From: Barrientosiimonas humi
GTDB lineage: Bacteria; Actinomycetota; Actinomycetes; Actinomycetales; Dermatophilaceae
Assembly: GCF_006716095.1 (NCBI RefSeq)
Contig: NZ_VFOK01000001.1
Coordinates: 310,001-374,000 of the forward strand
Reading direction: 5' to 3'
Length of the DNA stretch: 64,000 nt
Below the pieces are notes generated by a model that ran no database searches, was not told where the DNA came from, and saw nothing but the letters and a program-made list of their open reading frames with translations. Positions 33,701 to 47,479 of this stretch are shown piece after piece. Numbering within the stretch: the first letter of the stretch is position 1; every line of letters begins with the position of its first letter. The position numbers and the translations under genes were made by a program.

Positions 33701-34267
33701 CTCGACTCGACCACGCCGACCCGTGACGGTCAGCGCCTGGTCGACAACACGGGCAAGGCGCGGCTGTTCGACGGGCGTTCCGGCGAGCCGTTCCCGGACC
33801 CGGTCGCGGTCGGCTACATGTACATCCTCAAGCTCCACCACCTGGTCGACGACAAGATCCACGCTCGCTCGACCGGCCCGTACTCGATGATCACGCAGCA
33901 GCCGCTGGGCGGTAAGGCCCAGTTCGGTGGCCAGCGGTTCGGCGAGATGGAGGTGTGGGCGCTCGAGGCCTACGGCGCCGCCTACGCGCTGCAGGAGCTG
34001 CTGACGATCAAGTCCGACGACGTCACCGGCCGGGTGAAGGTCTACGAGGCGATCGTGAAGGGCGAGAACATCCCCGAGCCGGGGATCCCCGAGTCCTTCA
34101 AGGTGCTCATCAAGGAGATGCAGTCGCTCTGCCTGAACGTCGAGGTGCTCAGCTCCGACGGTCAGACGATCGACCTGCGCGACTCCGACCAGGAGGTCTT
34201 CCGCGCCGCGGAAGAGCTCGGCATCGACCTGTCTCGGCGCGAGCCGAGCAGCGTCGAAGAGGTCTGA
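30782..34267 (+). CDS. rpoB: DNA-directed RNA polymerase subunit beta
   Basis: This 1161-residue catalytic subunit of RNA polymerase is of normal actinobacterial length. The rifampicin region is present: [15 protein letters not shown], then [15 protein letters not shown]. Within it, N444 occupies the position of E. coli Ser531 (Mtb Ser450); Asp516 and His526 equivalents are kept. C-terminal motifs include GRHGNKG and [20 protein letters not shown]. The start is TTG 30782 with GGAAGGA 8 nt upstream; mycobacterial rpoB also starts with TTG. It is followed by rpoC after a 114-bp gap containing a hairpin. Confidence 0.98.
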   Translation: MAASRTATQTLSSAKTASGRLSFAKIREPLEIPDLLALQTESFDWLLGNERWQERVAAANSGGKVTVPERSGLEEIFEEISPIEDFSGSMSLSFRDHRFEDIKYSIEECKEKDMTYSAPLFVTAEFMNNNTGEIKSQTVFMGDFPLMTDRGTFVINGTERVVVSQLVRSPGVYFERSVDKTSDKDVYTAKVIPSRGAWLEFEIDKRDIVGVRVDRKRKQSVTVLLKALGWTEAQILEEFGDFESMRQTLEKDHTAGQDEALLDIYRKLRPGEPPTKEAAQTLLDNLYFNGKRYDLAKVGRYKINKKLGLEEPLSESTLSVDDIVATIRYLVELHAGNETMPGRRDGEDVEVRVEVDDIDHFGNRRLRSVGELIQNQVRTGLSRMERVVRERMTTQDVEAITPQTLINIRPVVASIKEFFGTSQLSQFMDQNNPLAGLTHKRRLNALGPGGLSRDRAGMEVRDVHPSHYGRMCPIETPEGPNIGLIGSLASYGRINPFGFVETPYRKVVKGKVTDEVVYLSADEEDEHVIAQANAPLTDDQHFAEERVLVRTKGGEATDVPADEVDYMDVSARQMVSAATALIPFLEHDDASRALMGANMQRQAVPLVRSASPLVGTGIEYRAALDSGDVVRADKAGVVEEISADLVTVAADDGTRQTYRIAKFTRSNQGTCYNQRVVVNEGDRLEVGAVIADGPATDGGEMALGQNLLVAFMPWEGHNYEDAIILSQRLVQDDVLSSIHIEEHEIDARDTKLGPEEITRDIPNVSEEVLADLDERGIIRIGAEVRDGDLLVGKVTPKGETELTPEERLLRAIFGEKAREVRDTSMKVPHGETGTVIGVKVFDREDDDELPPGVNQLVRVYVANKRKITDGDKLAGRHGNKGVIAKILPVEDMPFLEDGTPVDIVLNPLGVPSRMNPGQVLELHMGWAASRGWDIEGTPDWAARIPQDARTAEPNTRIASPVFDGAREEEIRGLLDSTTPTRDGQRLVDNTGKARLFDGRSGEPFPDPVAVGYMYILKLHHLVDDKIHARSTGPYSMITQQPLGGKAQFGGQRFGEMEVWALEAYGAAYALQELLTIKSDDVTGRVKVYEAIVKGENIPEPGIPESFKVLIKEMQSLCLNVEVLSSDGQTIDLRDSDQEVFRAAEELGIDLSRREPSSVEEV

Positions 34268-34274
34268 TCTCGAG

Positions 34275-34304
34275 CCCGGGCGCCGCGGCGACGCGGCGCC
34301 CGGG
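34275..34304 (+). terminator. hairpin between rpoB and rpoC
   Basis: A perfect 12-bp stem (CCCGGGCGCCGC and its complement) with a GGCGAC loop starts 7 bp after the rpoB stop. AT-richer sequence with a CTGACA hexamer follows (34315-34360). It could attenuate rpoC or mark an RNA-processing site. Confidence 0.6.
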
Positions 34305-34381
34305 ATGAGGTCGACAACGCGAATATCACTGACACTCAACTGATTTCAGACTTCTAGAACCACGAAAGAAGGACAGCGAAC

Positions 34382-38251
<3,870 letters not shown>

Positions 38252-38263
<12 letters not shown>

Positions 38264-38371
38264 CGAAGCGCGTAGCGAAGGTTGGGGGTCGAGCTTGCGA
38301 GGCACCCGGCCGGAGCGGAGTGCGAGGAGGCCGTCGAGAAGGTCCGACGGCTGACGAAGCGCGTAGCGAAG
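38252..38371. repeat. 29-bp direct repeat duplicating the rpoC tail, with dispersed repeat inside
   Basis: An identical 29-bp sequence lies at 38252-38280 and 38343-38371. It begins TCCGACGGCTGACGAAG, spanning the last codons and stop of rpoC, and ends GCGTAGCGAAG. Between the copies lie AGCGAAGGTTGG and CGGCCGGAGCGGAGTGCGA, shared with the fadA-fabG gap at about 7819-7884. The layout suggests insertion of a repeat element with target or tail duplication. Confidence 0.85.
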
Positions 38372-38381
38372 CAACGACCGT

Positions 38382-38414
38382 GCGGCGCAGCTCCCGGGAA
38401 GGGAGCTGCGCCGC
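38382..38414 (+). terminator. terminator after rpoC
   Basis: A perfect 14-bp stem (GCGGCGCAGCTCCC and its complement) with a GGGAA loop. It lies 119 bp after the rpoC stop, beyond the duplicated segment. Confidence 0.85.
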
Positions 38415-38439
38415 GCGGCGTTGTAGCAGGTGTACGGAT

Positions 38440-38468
38440 TTGGCGGCGTGTCGGCGCGCCGGTACGCT
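38440..38468 (+). promoter_or_regulatory. rpsL (str operon) promoter
   Basis: TTGGCG (38440-38445), 17 bp, and TACGCT (38463-38468). The -35 lies in GATTTGGCGGCGTG, closely matching GATTTGGCCGCGTG at the rpsJ promoter. The leader to rpsL is about 250 nt. Nothing else gene-like is seen in the 462-bp gap. Confidence 0.7.
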
Positions 38469-38612
38469 TGATCCTCGTGCGTGGGCTCTGCCCTGCCCCG
38501 ATAGATCGCCCGATGCTCGGCGCGACGGTTCGCGGGCATCAGGCCCCCACACGCCCCCGCCGGGCATCCGCAGGAGTTGTTCCTGCCGGAAGTGCAGGGG
38601 AGGGCGCCAGCT

Positions 38613-38637
38613 GACACACCCGACCGCGTGGGTCGGA
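38613..38637 (+). promoter_or_regulatory. 25-nt leader element upstream of rpsL, shared with rpsJ
   Basis: GACACACCCGACC followed by GCGTGGGTCGGA matches the rpsJ leader at 60303-60327 at 24 of 25 positions. Here CCGACC and GGTCGG pair perfectly around GCGTG. It lies 88 nt before rpsL. It is a candidate protein- or ribosome-binding RNA element. Confidence 0.65.
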
Positions 38638-38725
38638 TGGGAAGCCGGACCAACCAAGGAGCTCGACGACGGCGTACGCGCCTGTCGCCGGCAGACAAGA
38701 CGAAACGACAAGGTCGGAGAACAGG

Positions 38726-39100
38726 TTGCCTACCATCAACCAGCTCGTCCGCAAGGGTCGCCAGGACAAGGCCAGCAAGGTCTCCACCCCGGCTCTTAAG
38801 GGCAGCCCCCAGCGACGCGGCGTGTGCACCCGCGTCTACACCACCACCCCGAAGAAGCCGAACTCCGCGCTGCGCAAGGTCGCGCGCGTGAAGCTGACCT
38901 CGGGCATCGAGGTCACCGCTTACATCCCGGGTGTGGGCCACAACCTGCAGGAGCACTCGATCGTGCTCGTGCGCGGCGGTCGTGTGAAGGACCTGCCGGG
39001 TGTGCGCTACAAGATCATCCGCGGCTCGCTCGACACCCAGGGTGTCAAGGGCCGCCAGCAGGCCCGTAGCCGTTACGGCGCGAAGAAGGAGAAGAAGTAA
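38726..39100 (+). CDS. rpsL: 30S ribosomal protein S12
   Basis: This 124-residue decoding-centre protein has the wild-type streptomycin residues K43 ([12 protein letters not shown]) and K88 ([11 protein letters not shown]), so no rpsL-type resistance is predicted. The start is TTG 38726 ([11 protein letters not shown]) with GGAGAA about 7 nt upstream. The stop overlaps the rpsG ATG by 1 nt (TAATG). Confidence 0.97.
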   Translation: MPTINQLVRKGRQDKASKVSTPALKGSPQRRGVCTRVYTTTPKKPNSALRKVARVKLTSGIEVTAYIPGVGHNLQEHSIVLVRGGRVKDLPGVRYKIIRGSLDTQGVKGRQQARSRYGAKKEKK

Positions 39101-39570
39101 TGCCTCGCAAGGGCCCCGCTCCGAAGCGCCCCCTGGTCGTCGACCCGGTCTACGGCTCGCCGCTGGTCACCCAGCTGGTCAACAAGATCCTGCTCGACGG
39201 CAAGAAGTCGACCGCTGAGCGCATCGTCTACGGCGCCCTCGAGGGCTGCCGCGAGAAGACCGGCACCGACCCGGTCGTCACGCTCAAGCGCGCGCTCGAC
39301 AACGTCAAGCCCGCCCTGGAGGTCAAGTCCCGCCGCGTCGGTGGTGCGACCTACCAGGTCCCGGTCGAGGTCAAGCCCAACCGTGCGGTGACCCTGTCGC
39401 TGCGCTGGCTGGTCGGCTACTCCCGGCAGCGCCGCGAGAAGACGATGACCGAGCGCCTGATGAACGAGATCCTCGACGCGAGCAACGGCCTGGGTGCCGC
39501 GGTCAAGCGTCGTGAGGACACCCACAAGATGGCCGAGTCCAACCGGGCCTTCGCGCACTACCGCTGGTGA
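39100..39570 (+). CDS. rpsG: 30S ribosomal protein S7
   Basis: This 156-residue assembly protein nucleates the 30S head. It starts [20 protein letters not shown] and ends with the conserved [13 protein letters not shown]. It is coupled to rpsL through TAATG. In enterobacteria S7 represses this operon; whether that holds here is unknown. A 16-bp hairpin follows before fusA. Confidence 0.97.
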   Translation: MPRKGPAPKRPLVVDPVYGSPLVTQLVNKILLDGKKSTAERIVYGALEGCREKTGTDPVVTLKRALDNVKPALEVKSRRVGGATYQVPVEVKPNRAVTLSLRWLVGYSRQRREKTMTERLMNEILDASNGLGAAVKRREDTHKMAESNRAFAHYRW

Positions 39571-39576
39571 CCCGTC

Positions 39577-39612
39577 GGTGCGTCGCGACCGGCCCGCCGG
39601 TCGCGACGCACC
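39577..39612 (+). terminator. strong hairpin between rpsG and fusA
   Basis: A perfect 16-bp stem (GGTGCGTCGCGACCGG and its complement) with a CCCG loop lies 6 bp after the rpsG stop. fusA begins 62 bp later with no clear promoter between. It probably causes partial termination or protects a processed end. Confidence 0.7.
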
Positions 39613-39674
39613 AACGCAGCGGTTCCACCGCTGTTCGATACTGACGAACTCACGAGAGACGAGAAGAGACTCCT

Positions 39675-41777
<2,103 letters not shown>

Positions 41778-41869
41778 CGCGTATCCTCGCGTCAGCCCAC
41801 CGGTAAGGAAAGAGAAACCCAACCGGCGCCGCCCCGGCGCCGCAAGCACGTCCTTGAAGGAGGACCCCA

Positions 41870-43063
41870 GTGGCTAAGGCCAAGTTCGAGCGGACCAAGC
41901 CGCACGTCAACATCGGCACGATCGGTCACGTCGACCACGGCAAGACGACGCTGACCGCTGCCATCACCAAGGTTCTGGCGGACAAGTTCCCGCAGTTGAA
42001 CAAGGCTGCGGCGTTCGCTGACATCGACAACGCTCCCGAGGAGCGTCAGCGCGGTATCACCATCAACGTCTCGCACCAGGAGTACGAGACCGACAAGCGG
42101 CACTACGCCCACGTCGACGCCCCGGGTCACGCCGACTACGTGAAGAACATGATCACCGGTGCGGCTCAGATGGACGGCGCGATCCTCGTGGTCGCCGCCA
42201 CCGACGGCCCGATGCCGCAGACCCGTGAGCACGTGCTGCTCGCGCGTCAGGTCGGTGTGCCCTACATCCTGGTGGCGCTGAACAAGGCCGACATGGTCGA
42301 CGACGAGGAGATCCTCGAGCTCGTCGAGATGGAGGTCCGTGAGCTGCTGTCCAGCCAGGAGTTCGACGGCGACAACGCCCCGGTCGTGAAGGTCTCGGCG
42401 CTCAAGGCGCTCGAGGGCGACGCCGAGTGGGTCAAGTCGGTCGAGGACCTGATGGACGCGGTCGACGAGTCGATCCCGGACCCGGTGCGCGACACCGACA
42501 AGCCGTTCCTGATGCCGATCGAGGACGTCTTCACGATCACCGGTCGTGGCACCGTCGTCACCGGCCGCATCGAGCGCGGTGTGCTGAACGTGAACCAGGA
42601 GGTCGAGATCGTCGGCATCCGCCCGGAGAAGCAGACCACCACGGTTACCGGCATCGAGATGTTCCGCAAGCTGCTCGACGAGGGTCGTGCGGGCGAGAAC
42701 GTCGGCCTGCTGCTGCGCGGCACCAAGCGTGAGGACGTCGAGCGCGGCCAGGTCGTCGTGAAGCCGGGTTCGATCACCCCGCACACCGAGTTCGAGGCGC
42801 AGGTCTACATCCTGGGCAAGGACGAGGGTGGCCGTCACACGCCGTTCTACGACAACTACCGCCCGCAGTTCTACTTCCGCACCACCGACGTGACCGGCGT
42901 CGTGCACCTCCCCGAGGGCACCGAGATGGTCATGCCGGGCGACAACACCGAGATGACCGTCGAGCTCATCCAGCCTGTCGCCATGGAGGACGGCCTGCGC
43001 TTCGCGATCCGCGAGGGTGGCCGCACCGTCGGCGCCGGCCGCGTCACCAAGATCATCAAGTGA
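41870..43063 (+). CDS. tuf: elongation factor Tu
   Basis: This 397-residue GTPase delivers aminoacyl-tRNA. It has [16 protein letters not shown] (about 19-34), [12 protein letters not shown] and NKADMVDD. The domain 2/3 region carries the typical [18 protein letters not shown] and ends [10 protein letters not shown]. The start is GTG 41870 after GAAGGAGG. It ends the str cluster and is followed by a strong terminator. Confidence 0.98.
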   Translation: MAKAKFERTKPHVNIGTIGHVDHGKTTLTAAITKVLADKFPQLNKAAAFADIDNAPEERQRGITINVSHQEYETDKRHYAHVDAPGHADYVKNMITGAAQMDGAILVVAATDGPMPQTREHVLLARQVGVPYILVALNKADMVDDEEILELVEMEVRELLSSQEFDGDNAPVVKVSALKALEGDAEWVKSVEDLMDAVDESIPDPVRDTDKPFLMPIEDVFTITGRGTVVTGRIERGVLNVNQEVEIVGIRPEKQTTTVTGIEMFRKLLDEGRAGENVGLLLRGTKREDVERGQVVVKPGSITPHTEFEAQVYILGKDEGGRHTPFYDNYRPQFYFRTTDVTGVVHLPEGTEMVMPGDNTEMTVELIQPVAMEDGLRFAIREGGRTVGAGRVTKIIK

Positions 43064-43092
43064 CGATCTGCTGACGCACTAGCTGCACGCGC

Positions 43093-43120
43093 AAGGCCCC
43101 GGGCTTCGGCCCGGGGCCTT
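43093..43120 (+). terminator. terminator after tuf
   Basis: A 12-bp stem (AAGGCCCCGGGC and its complement) is capped by a TTCG tetraloop, starting 29 bp after the tuf stop. Confidence 0.92.
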
Positions 43121-43152
43121 TCGCATGCCTGCGCACGGGCGGCGCACGGGTC

Positions 43153-43506
43153 GGCGGTGGTCCGGCGGGGGGTGCGGTGGGGCGCACGGGTCGGCGGTGG
43201 TCCGCGAGGGCGTACGGGCGGTTGGGCAGCGCACGGTGCGGCGGTGGTCCGGCGGGGGGTGCGGTGGGGCGCACGGGTCGGCGGTGGTCCGCGAGGGCGT
43301 ACGGGCGGTTGGGCGGCGCACGGTGCGGCGGTGGTCCGGCGGGGGGTGCGGTGGGGCGCACGGTTGGGCGGTGGTCCGCGAGGGCGTACGTCCTCGCCGG
43401 GGTGGCGGTGGTCCGCCCGGGGGTGCGGTGGGGCGCACGGGTCGGCGGTGGTCCGCGAGGGCGTACGTCCTCGCCGGGTCAGCGGTGGTCCGCCCGGGGG
43501 TGCGGG
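43153..43506. repeat. G-rich tandem repeat array (87/87/77/77 bp units)
   Basis: Units beginning GGCGGTGGTCCG occur at 43153, 43240, 43327 and 43404, with a partial fifth at 43481. Spacings are 87, 87, 77 and 77 bp. Each unit contains two GGCGGTGGTCCG half-units and a GCGAGGGCGTACG block. The two 77-bp units carry TCCTCGCCGGG where the longer ones have GGCGGTTGGGC. It fills the 447-bp gap between tuf and the convergent sugar-importer genes. Reading frames through it stay open in several frames, but the 77-bp units shift frame, so it is not coding. Confidence 0.92.
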
Positions 43507-43510
43507 GTGG

Positions 43511-44377
43511 TCAGCCCTTGTCGGCGCCGCTGGTGAGGCCCTCGGTGAGCCAGCGCTCGGCGATGCCGTAGAGCACGATGATCGGCACGGTGAGGATGAC
43601 CGAGCCGGCCATGAGGACGGTCTTGGGGACCTCGATGCCGTTGGACAGCTGCGACAGGCCCAGGGAGACCGTCCAGTCCTCGCGCTTGGCGGCCAGGAAC
43701 AGCAGCGCGAAGAGGAACTCGTTCCAGGCGATCATGAACACGAACAGCGCGGTCGACATGATCGACGGCAGCGACAGCGGCAGCGTGATGCGCAGCAGCG
43801 TCTGGGCGCGGCTGGCGCCGTCGATCGCTGCGGACTCCTCGATGCTGACCGGGATGGTCTCGAAGTAGTTGCGCAGCATGTGGATCGCGATCGGCACGGT
43901 CTGCACGACGTAGACGAGCATCAGCCCGACGAGCGAGCCGGCGAGGCCGAGCTTGCTGAACCCGATCACCAGCGGGATCGCGAGCACGATGACCGGGAAC
44001 AGGTAGACCGACAGGAACAGCGCGCTCACCGTGCGGCGACCGAAGAAGTCGAGCCGGGCGACGGCGTACGCACCGAGGACCGACACGATCATCGTCAGCA
44101 CCATCGCGAGCAGCGCGACCTCGAGCGAGTTGCGCATGAAGCCCAGGAAGCCCTGGCCGCCCTCGTCCTCGGGGGCGAGCACGTCGCGGTAGGTCTGGGT
44201 GGTGAAGACCTTGGTGTCGTACCAGAGCCGGCCGGGGTTCTTCAGCAGCTCGTCGATGGGGACGAACGACAGCAGCACCATGTACAGGAACGGGAAGACC
44301 GTGATCACGACCAGGCCGGCGATGACGACCCAGCGACCGATGCCGAAGACGCGGTTCTGCAGGGCGTGGCGGTTCAT
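43511..44377 (-). CDS. sugar ABC transporter permease, MalG-type
   Basis: This 288-residue membrane protein has six hydrophobic segments. The ATPase-contact EAA loop reads SIEESAAIDGASRAQTLLRI (about 188-207), typical of CUT1 carbohydrate permeases. The N-terminus (GRWVVIAGLVVITVFPFLYM) and the long first periplasmic loop fit MalG. Its ATG overlaps the MalF-type stop by 4 bp (ATGA). No ATPase gene is nearby, so it probably uses a shared MsiK-like ATPase, as is common in actinobacteria. Confidence 0.9.
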   Translation of the reverse strand: MNRHALQNRVFGIGRWVVIAGLVVITVFPFLYMVLLSFVPIDELLKNPGRLWYDTKVFTTQTYRDVLAPEDEGGQGFLGFMRNSLEVALLAMVLTMIVSVLGAYAVARLDFFGRRTVSALFLSVYLFPVIVLAIPLVIGFSKLGLAGSLVGLMLVYVVQTVPIAIHMLRNYFETIPVSIEESAAIDGASRAQTLLRITLPLSLPSIMSTALFVFMIAWNEFLFALLFLAAKREDWTVSLGLSQLSNGIEVPKTVLMAGSVILTVPIIVLYGIAERWLTEGLTSGADKG

Positions 44378-45357
44378 GCGTCCTCCCGCTCCGTGCGGTT
44401 GAGCCACTTCAGGTAGAGCAGCAGGAAGACCACCATCACCAGCGACAGCACGACCGCCTGGGCGGCCGCGGCGCCGGCGTCGAACCGGCCGGTGAGGTAG
44501 TCGTACACCCGGACGGCGGCGACCTCGGTGCCGGCGGTGCCGCCGGTGAGCAGGTAGACGTCGTCGAACTTGTTGAACGTCATGATCAGGCGCAGCACCG
44601 CGAGCAGCGCGATGACCGAGGCCAGCTGCGGCAGCAGGATGTGCCGGAAGCGCTGCCAGGGCGTCGCGCCGTCGACGATGGCCGCCTCGGTGATGTCGCG
44701 CGGGATCGCCTGCAGCCGGGCGAGCAGGAACATGAACGCGAACGGGAAGTAGCGCCAGATCTCGAACGCGATCACGGTCAGCAGCGCCAGCGGCTCGACG
44801 CCGAGGAAGTCCTTGGCCTGGTCCCAGCCGAGGAAGCGCTGGCCCCAGACGTTGGCGACGCCGTACTGCGTGTTGAGCATGACCTGCCAGACGAAGGCGA
44901 CGGCCACGACCGGGGCGACGTAGGGCAGCAGCATCGCCGAGCGCACCAGCCCGCGGCCGGGGAAGGCGTCGCGCAGGGCCAGGGCGGCCAGCAGACCGAG
45001 CGCGATGGAGCCGACGGTCGAGGCGACGCTGTAGACCACCGTGGTCAGCATCGAGCTCCAGAAGCCCCGGGCGCCGAGCACCTCGCGGAAGTTGTCGAGG
45101 GTGAGCGGGCGGAACGGGCTGGCCTCGCGGATCTGCAGGAACGACAGGTCCTGGAAGGCGATGAGCACGTTCCACAGCACGGGGATCACGACGACCGCGA
45201 TGACGACGATGACGGTCGGGGAGACCATCAGCAGCCCGTCGCGGTTGTCCTTGCGGCTGCGGCTGAACGTGCGCTCGCGGTCGTTGTCCGTGCCGCGCGG
45301 CGCGGCCGGGGTGGTGGGGACCTCGGGTGTCGGGTCCGAGGCGGTGGTCGCAGGCAT
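44374..45357 (-). CDS. sugar ABC transporter permease, MalF-type
   Basis: The product has 327 residues. A polar N-terminal tail (about 1-40, Pro/Thr/Arg-rich) precedes six hydrophobic segments. The EAA loop reads ITEAAIVDGATPWQRFRHI, followed by LPQLASVIALLAVLR. It forms the import channel with the MalG-type subunit. It is the middle gene of the solute-binding protein, MalF, MalG order, 11 bp after the binding-protein stop. Confidence 0.9.
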   Translation of the reverse strand: MPATTASDPTPEVPTTPAAPRGTDNDRERTFSRSRKDNRDGLLMVSPTVIVVIAVVVIPVLWNVLIAFQDLSFLQIREASPFRPLTLDNFREVLGARGFWSSMLTTVVYSVASTVGSIALGLLAALALRDAFPGRGLVRSAMLLPYVAPVVAVAFVWQVMLNTQYGVANVWGQRFLGWDQAKDFLGVEPLALLTVIAFEIWRYFPFAFMFLLARLQAIPRDITEAAIVDGATPWQRFRHILLPQLASVIALLAVLRLIMTFNKFDDVYLLTGGTAGTEVAAVRVYDYLTGRFDAGAAAAQAVVLSLVMVVFLLLYLKWLNRTEREDA

Positions 45358-45368
45358 CGCAGTCCTCC

Positions 45369-46760
45369 TCAGCTGCCCGACGTGGCGATCTCGTCGACGG
45401 CGTCGCGCGCCTCGCGCGCCGCGCCGGTGGGGGTCATGGAGCCGTTCGCCATGCCGGCCACCGCCTTGGAGATCGGCAGCTCGGCCGAGACGGGGCCGAG
45501 GATCGAGCCCTGCCCCTGGGGGATGGCCCACCGGTTGAGGTTGGTCCAGACCCCGGAGATGGCGTTCATCGTCTGCGGGTCGTAGACCGCGTCGAGGCGG
45601 CGCTTGGTGTCGACGCCCGAGGGCAGACGCCGCCATGCCTGGACGTACGCCTGCGACCCGGGGGTCGGGCCGAGCCGGGCCGGGAACTTGCCCTCCGGCG
45701 CCATGCCCATCCACTGGGTGTAGCCGTCACCGAGGGCGTAGCTGATGAGCCGCTTGGCGCCGGTGGTGTTCTGGCCCTTGATCACCGCCCACGACGCGAC
45801 CTCGCCGAAGCCGCCGGCGCCGGTGCCGTCGGGACCGTTGACCGCGGTGACGACGCCGCTGTTCTTGGCCAGCCACGTCCGGTCGCGCTGGCACGGTCCG
45901 CAGGTGGGCAGCGCGTCGTTGCGCAGCCCGGCGAGCTCGTCGAGGATGAACGTGGACCACAGGACCATCGCCGACTGGCCCGAGAAGTAGCTGGCCCGGG
46001 TGGTGTCGACGTCCTGCCGGCCGTCGGGGGAGAAGGAGCGGGCGAGCTGGTCGTACGTCGACCAGGTCCGCTCGCAGGGCGGGTCGGTGATCTGCACGGC
46101 GCCCGCGCGGTCGACCAGCTGGCAGTCGTTGCCGAGCGCGAGCGACTCGAACGACTGCTGGGTGAACACGTCGGCCGGGTCGGTGCTGAGCGTGATGCCG
46201 AACTGCTTGTCGCGGGTGAGGGTGCGCGCGGCGCGCACGAGGTTGTCGTACGTCGTCGGTGGCTGGAGCCCGGCCTGCCGGAACAGGTCCTTGCGATAGA
46301 CCAGCACCTGCGCCCACCCGTCGGAGGGGACCGCGAGCGACTCCTGGCCCTCGCTGGTCATCTGCACGGTGCGCGGGGCGAAGGTGTCGCGGCCGAGCTG
46401 GTTCATCACCTCGGTCGCGGCCGGGCGGTCGAGCACGTCGAACCGGTCGAGCTGGCGGACGTAGCCGAGCGGCAGGCCGCCGACGACGTCCGGAAGGTCA
46501 CCGGTCTGCGCGGCGCTCGCGATGAGCTGCGGCAGCTGGGCCTCGTCGACGGCGACCAGCTCGGCGCTGACACCGGTGCTGCGGGTGAAGCCCGCGAGCA
46601 TCGCGCGCTGCGCGGCGATGCGGTCGGTCTGGGCCTCCAGGCTCCAGACGACGATCTGGTTGGGCGGGCGCGGCTCGTCGTCGGCGCATCCCGCGAGCGC
46701 AGGGGTCAGCGCCAGCGCTGCCGCGGCGGCAGCGGTCGCGGCGCGAGCACGTCGGCGCAT
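45369..46760 (-). CDS. sugar ABC transporter solute-binding lipoprotein
   Basis: The product has 463 residues. The lipoprotein signal ends PALAGC (Cys at about 25), followed by IVVWSLEAQTDRIAAQRAML, typical of family 1 extracellular binding proteins. Three Cys within about 220-300 (NDCQ, PPCERTW, TCGPCQ) suggest disulfides. The open frame starts 8 codons earlier, but ATG 46760 has GGGAGG 5 nt before it. The sugar cannot be named. A LacI-type palindrome lies about 55-70 bp upstream. Confidence 0.88.
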   Translation of the reverse strand: MRRRARAATAAAAAALALTPALAGCADDEPRPPNQIVVWSLEAQTDRIAAQRAMLAGFTRSTGVSAELVAVDEAQLPQLIASAAQTGDLPDVVGGLPLGYVRQLDRFDVLDRPAATEVMNQLGRDTFAPRTVQMTSEGQESLAVPSDGWAQVLVYRKDLFRQAGLQPPTTYDNLVRAARTLTRDKQFGITLSTDPADVFTQQSFESLALGNDCQLVDRAGAVQITDPPCERTWSTYDQLARSFSPDGRQDVDTTRASYFSGQSAMVLWSTFILDELAGLRNDALPTCGPCQRDRTWLAKNSGVVTAVNGPDGTGAGGFGEVASWAVIKGQNTTGAKRLISYALGDGYTQWMGMAPEGKFPARLGPTPGSQAYVQAWRRLPSGVDTKRRLDAVYDPQTMNAISGVWTNLNRWAIPQGQGSILGPVSAELPISKAVAGMANGSMTPTGAAREARDAVDEIATSGS

Positions 46761-46812
46761 GAGACCTCCCTCGGTGTGGACCACCCCTCATAGGACCGCG
46801 TGGGGGGCCTAC

Positions 46813-46830
46813 TGGGAAAGGCTTTTCGCA
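46813..46830. promoter_or_regulatory. LacI-family operator candidate for the sugar importer
   Basis: TGGGAAAGGCTTTTCGCA is an 18-bp near-palindrome (7 of 9 positions paired) with the GAAA-N4-TTTC core typical of LacI/GalR-family sites. It lies 53 bp upstream of the binding-protein ATG. No LacI-type gene is in the window, so the repressor is elsewhere. Confidence 0.65.
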
Positions 46831-46886
46831 GAATTTCACCCCTGCGGGTACGCGTGACGTGCGTGACAGCAGTGACCGGTGTGCCG

Positions 46887-47465
46887 TCAACGTCGGCGCG
46901 CGCGGTGGGCCGCGGCCTTGACCCGGTTCTGGCAGCGGGTCGAGCAGAACCGGCGGTGGGCGTTCTTGGACAGGTCGACGTAGACCCGGTCGCAGGCCGG
47001 CGCCGCGCACACCCCCAGGCGGCTGCCGAGGTCGCCGCCGATCGCCATGGCCAGGCCCGCGGCGATGCCGGCGGCCCAGCCGCGCTCGAAGCTGTCGTCG
47101 GGGCCGTGGAAGTGCAGGCCGTAGCCGCCGTCGGGGCGCAGGTCCAGCTCGGGGCGGGCGCGGGTGTCGCGCAGCATCCGGTTCACCAGCTCGGCGGCCC
47201 CCGCGAGGTCGTCGCCGTCGAGCTGGCCGAAGACCGAGCGGGCCCGGCGCACGTGCGGCAGCAGCGACTGCGCCTGCTGCTGCGTCGGCGAGCTGTCGTA
47301 GCCCGCCGCGGTCAGCGCCACGCGCACGGCGTCGCGCAGCGGCGCGCCCGCGGGCTCGGCCACGGCTCGTCCGCCGTCCTCCCCGGGGGACAGGGCGTTC
47401 ACCAGGGCCACGGTCGCGCCGATAATGCGTCGAACGTGACTGTTGAAGTGCATTTCAGTAGTCAT
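46887..47465 (-). CDS. CGNR zinc-finger / ABATE-domain regulator
   Basis: The product has 192 residues. The N-terminal ABATE domain (about 5-130) begins MHFNSHVRRIIGATVALVNAL. The C-terminal CGNR zinc finger is GVCAAPACDRVYVDLSKN then RRFCSTRCQNR; CQNR replaces the usual CGNR. It is a likely DNA-binding repressor with a ligand-binding N-domain. It is divergent from an MFS gene that starts only 15 bp away, so it probably controls that transporter. ATG 47465 has GGAGG 4 nt upstream; ATG 47453 fits family N-termini as an alternative. Confidence 0.85.
   Translation of the reverse strand: MTTEMHFNSHVRRIIGATVALVNALSPGEDGGRAVAEPAGAPLRDAVRVALTAAGYDSSPTQQQAQSLLPHVRRARSVFGQLDGDDLAGAAELVNRMLRDTRARPELDLRPDGGYGLHFHGPDDSFERGWAAGIAAGLAMAIGGDLGSRLGVCAAPACDRVYVDLSKNAHRRFCSTRCQNRVKAAAHRARRR
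47444..47457. promoter_or_regulatory. palindrome over the CGNR start, operator candidate
   Basis: TGAAGTGCATTTCA is an inverted repeat with one mismatched pair; matching bases extend outward (CT...AG). It lies over the first codons of the CGNR gene and about 23 bp before the divergent MFS start, where a shared operator must be. Confidence 0.5.
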
Positions 47466-47479
47466 CTAGCCTCCGGGTC

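Noticed and set aside
38726-39100. Streptomycin-resistance change in rpsL
   Set aside because: K43 and K88 are both wild type.
43056-43571. Long repeated reading frames on both strands across the G-rich array
   Set aside because: They stay open only because the repeat is GC-rich. The 87-bp units keep frame but the 77-bp units do not, so no continuous repeat protein would be conserved.
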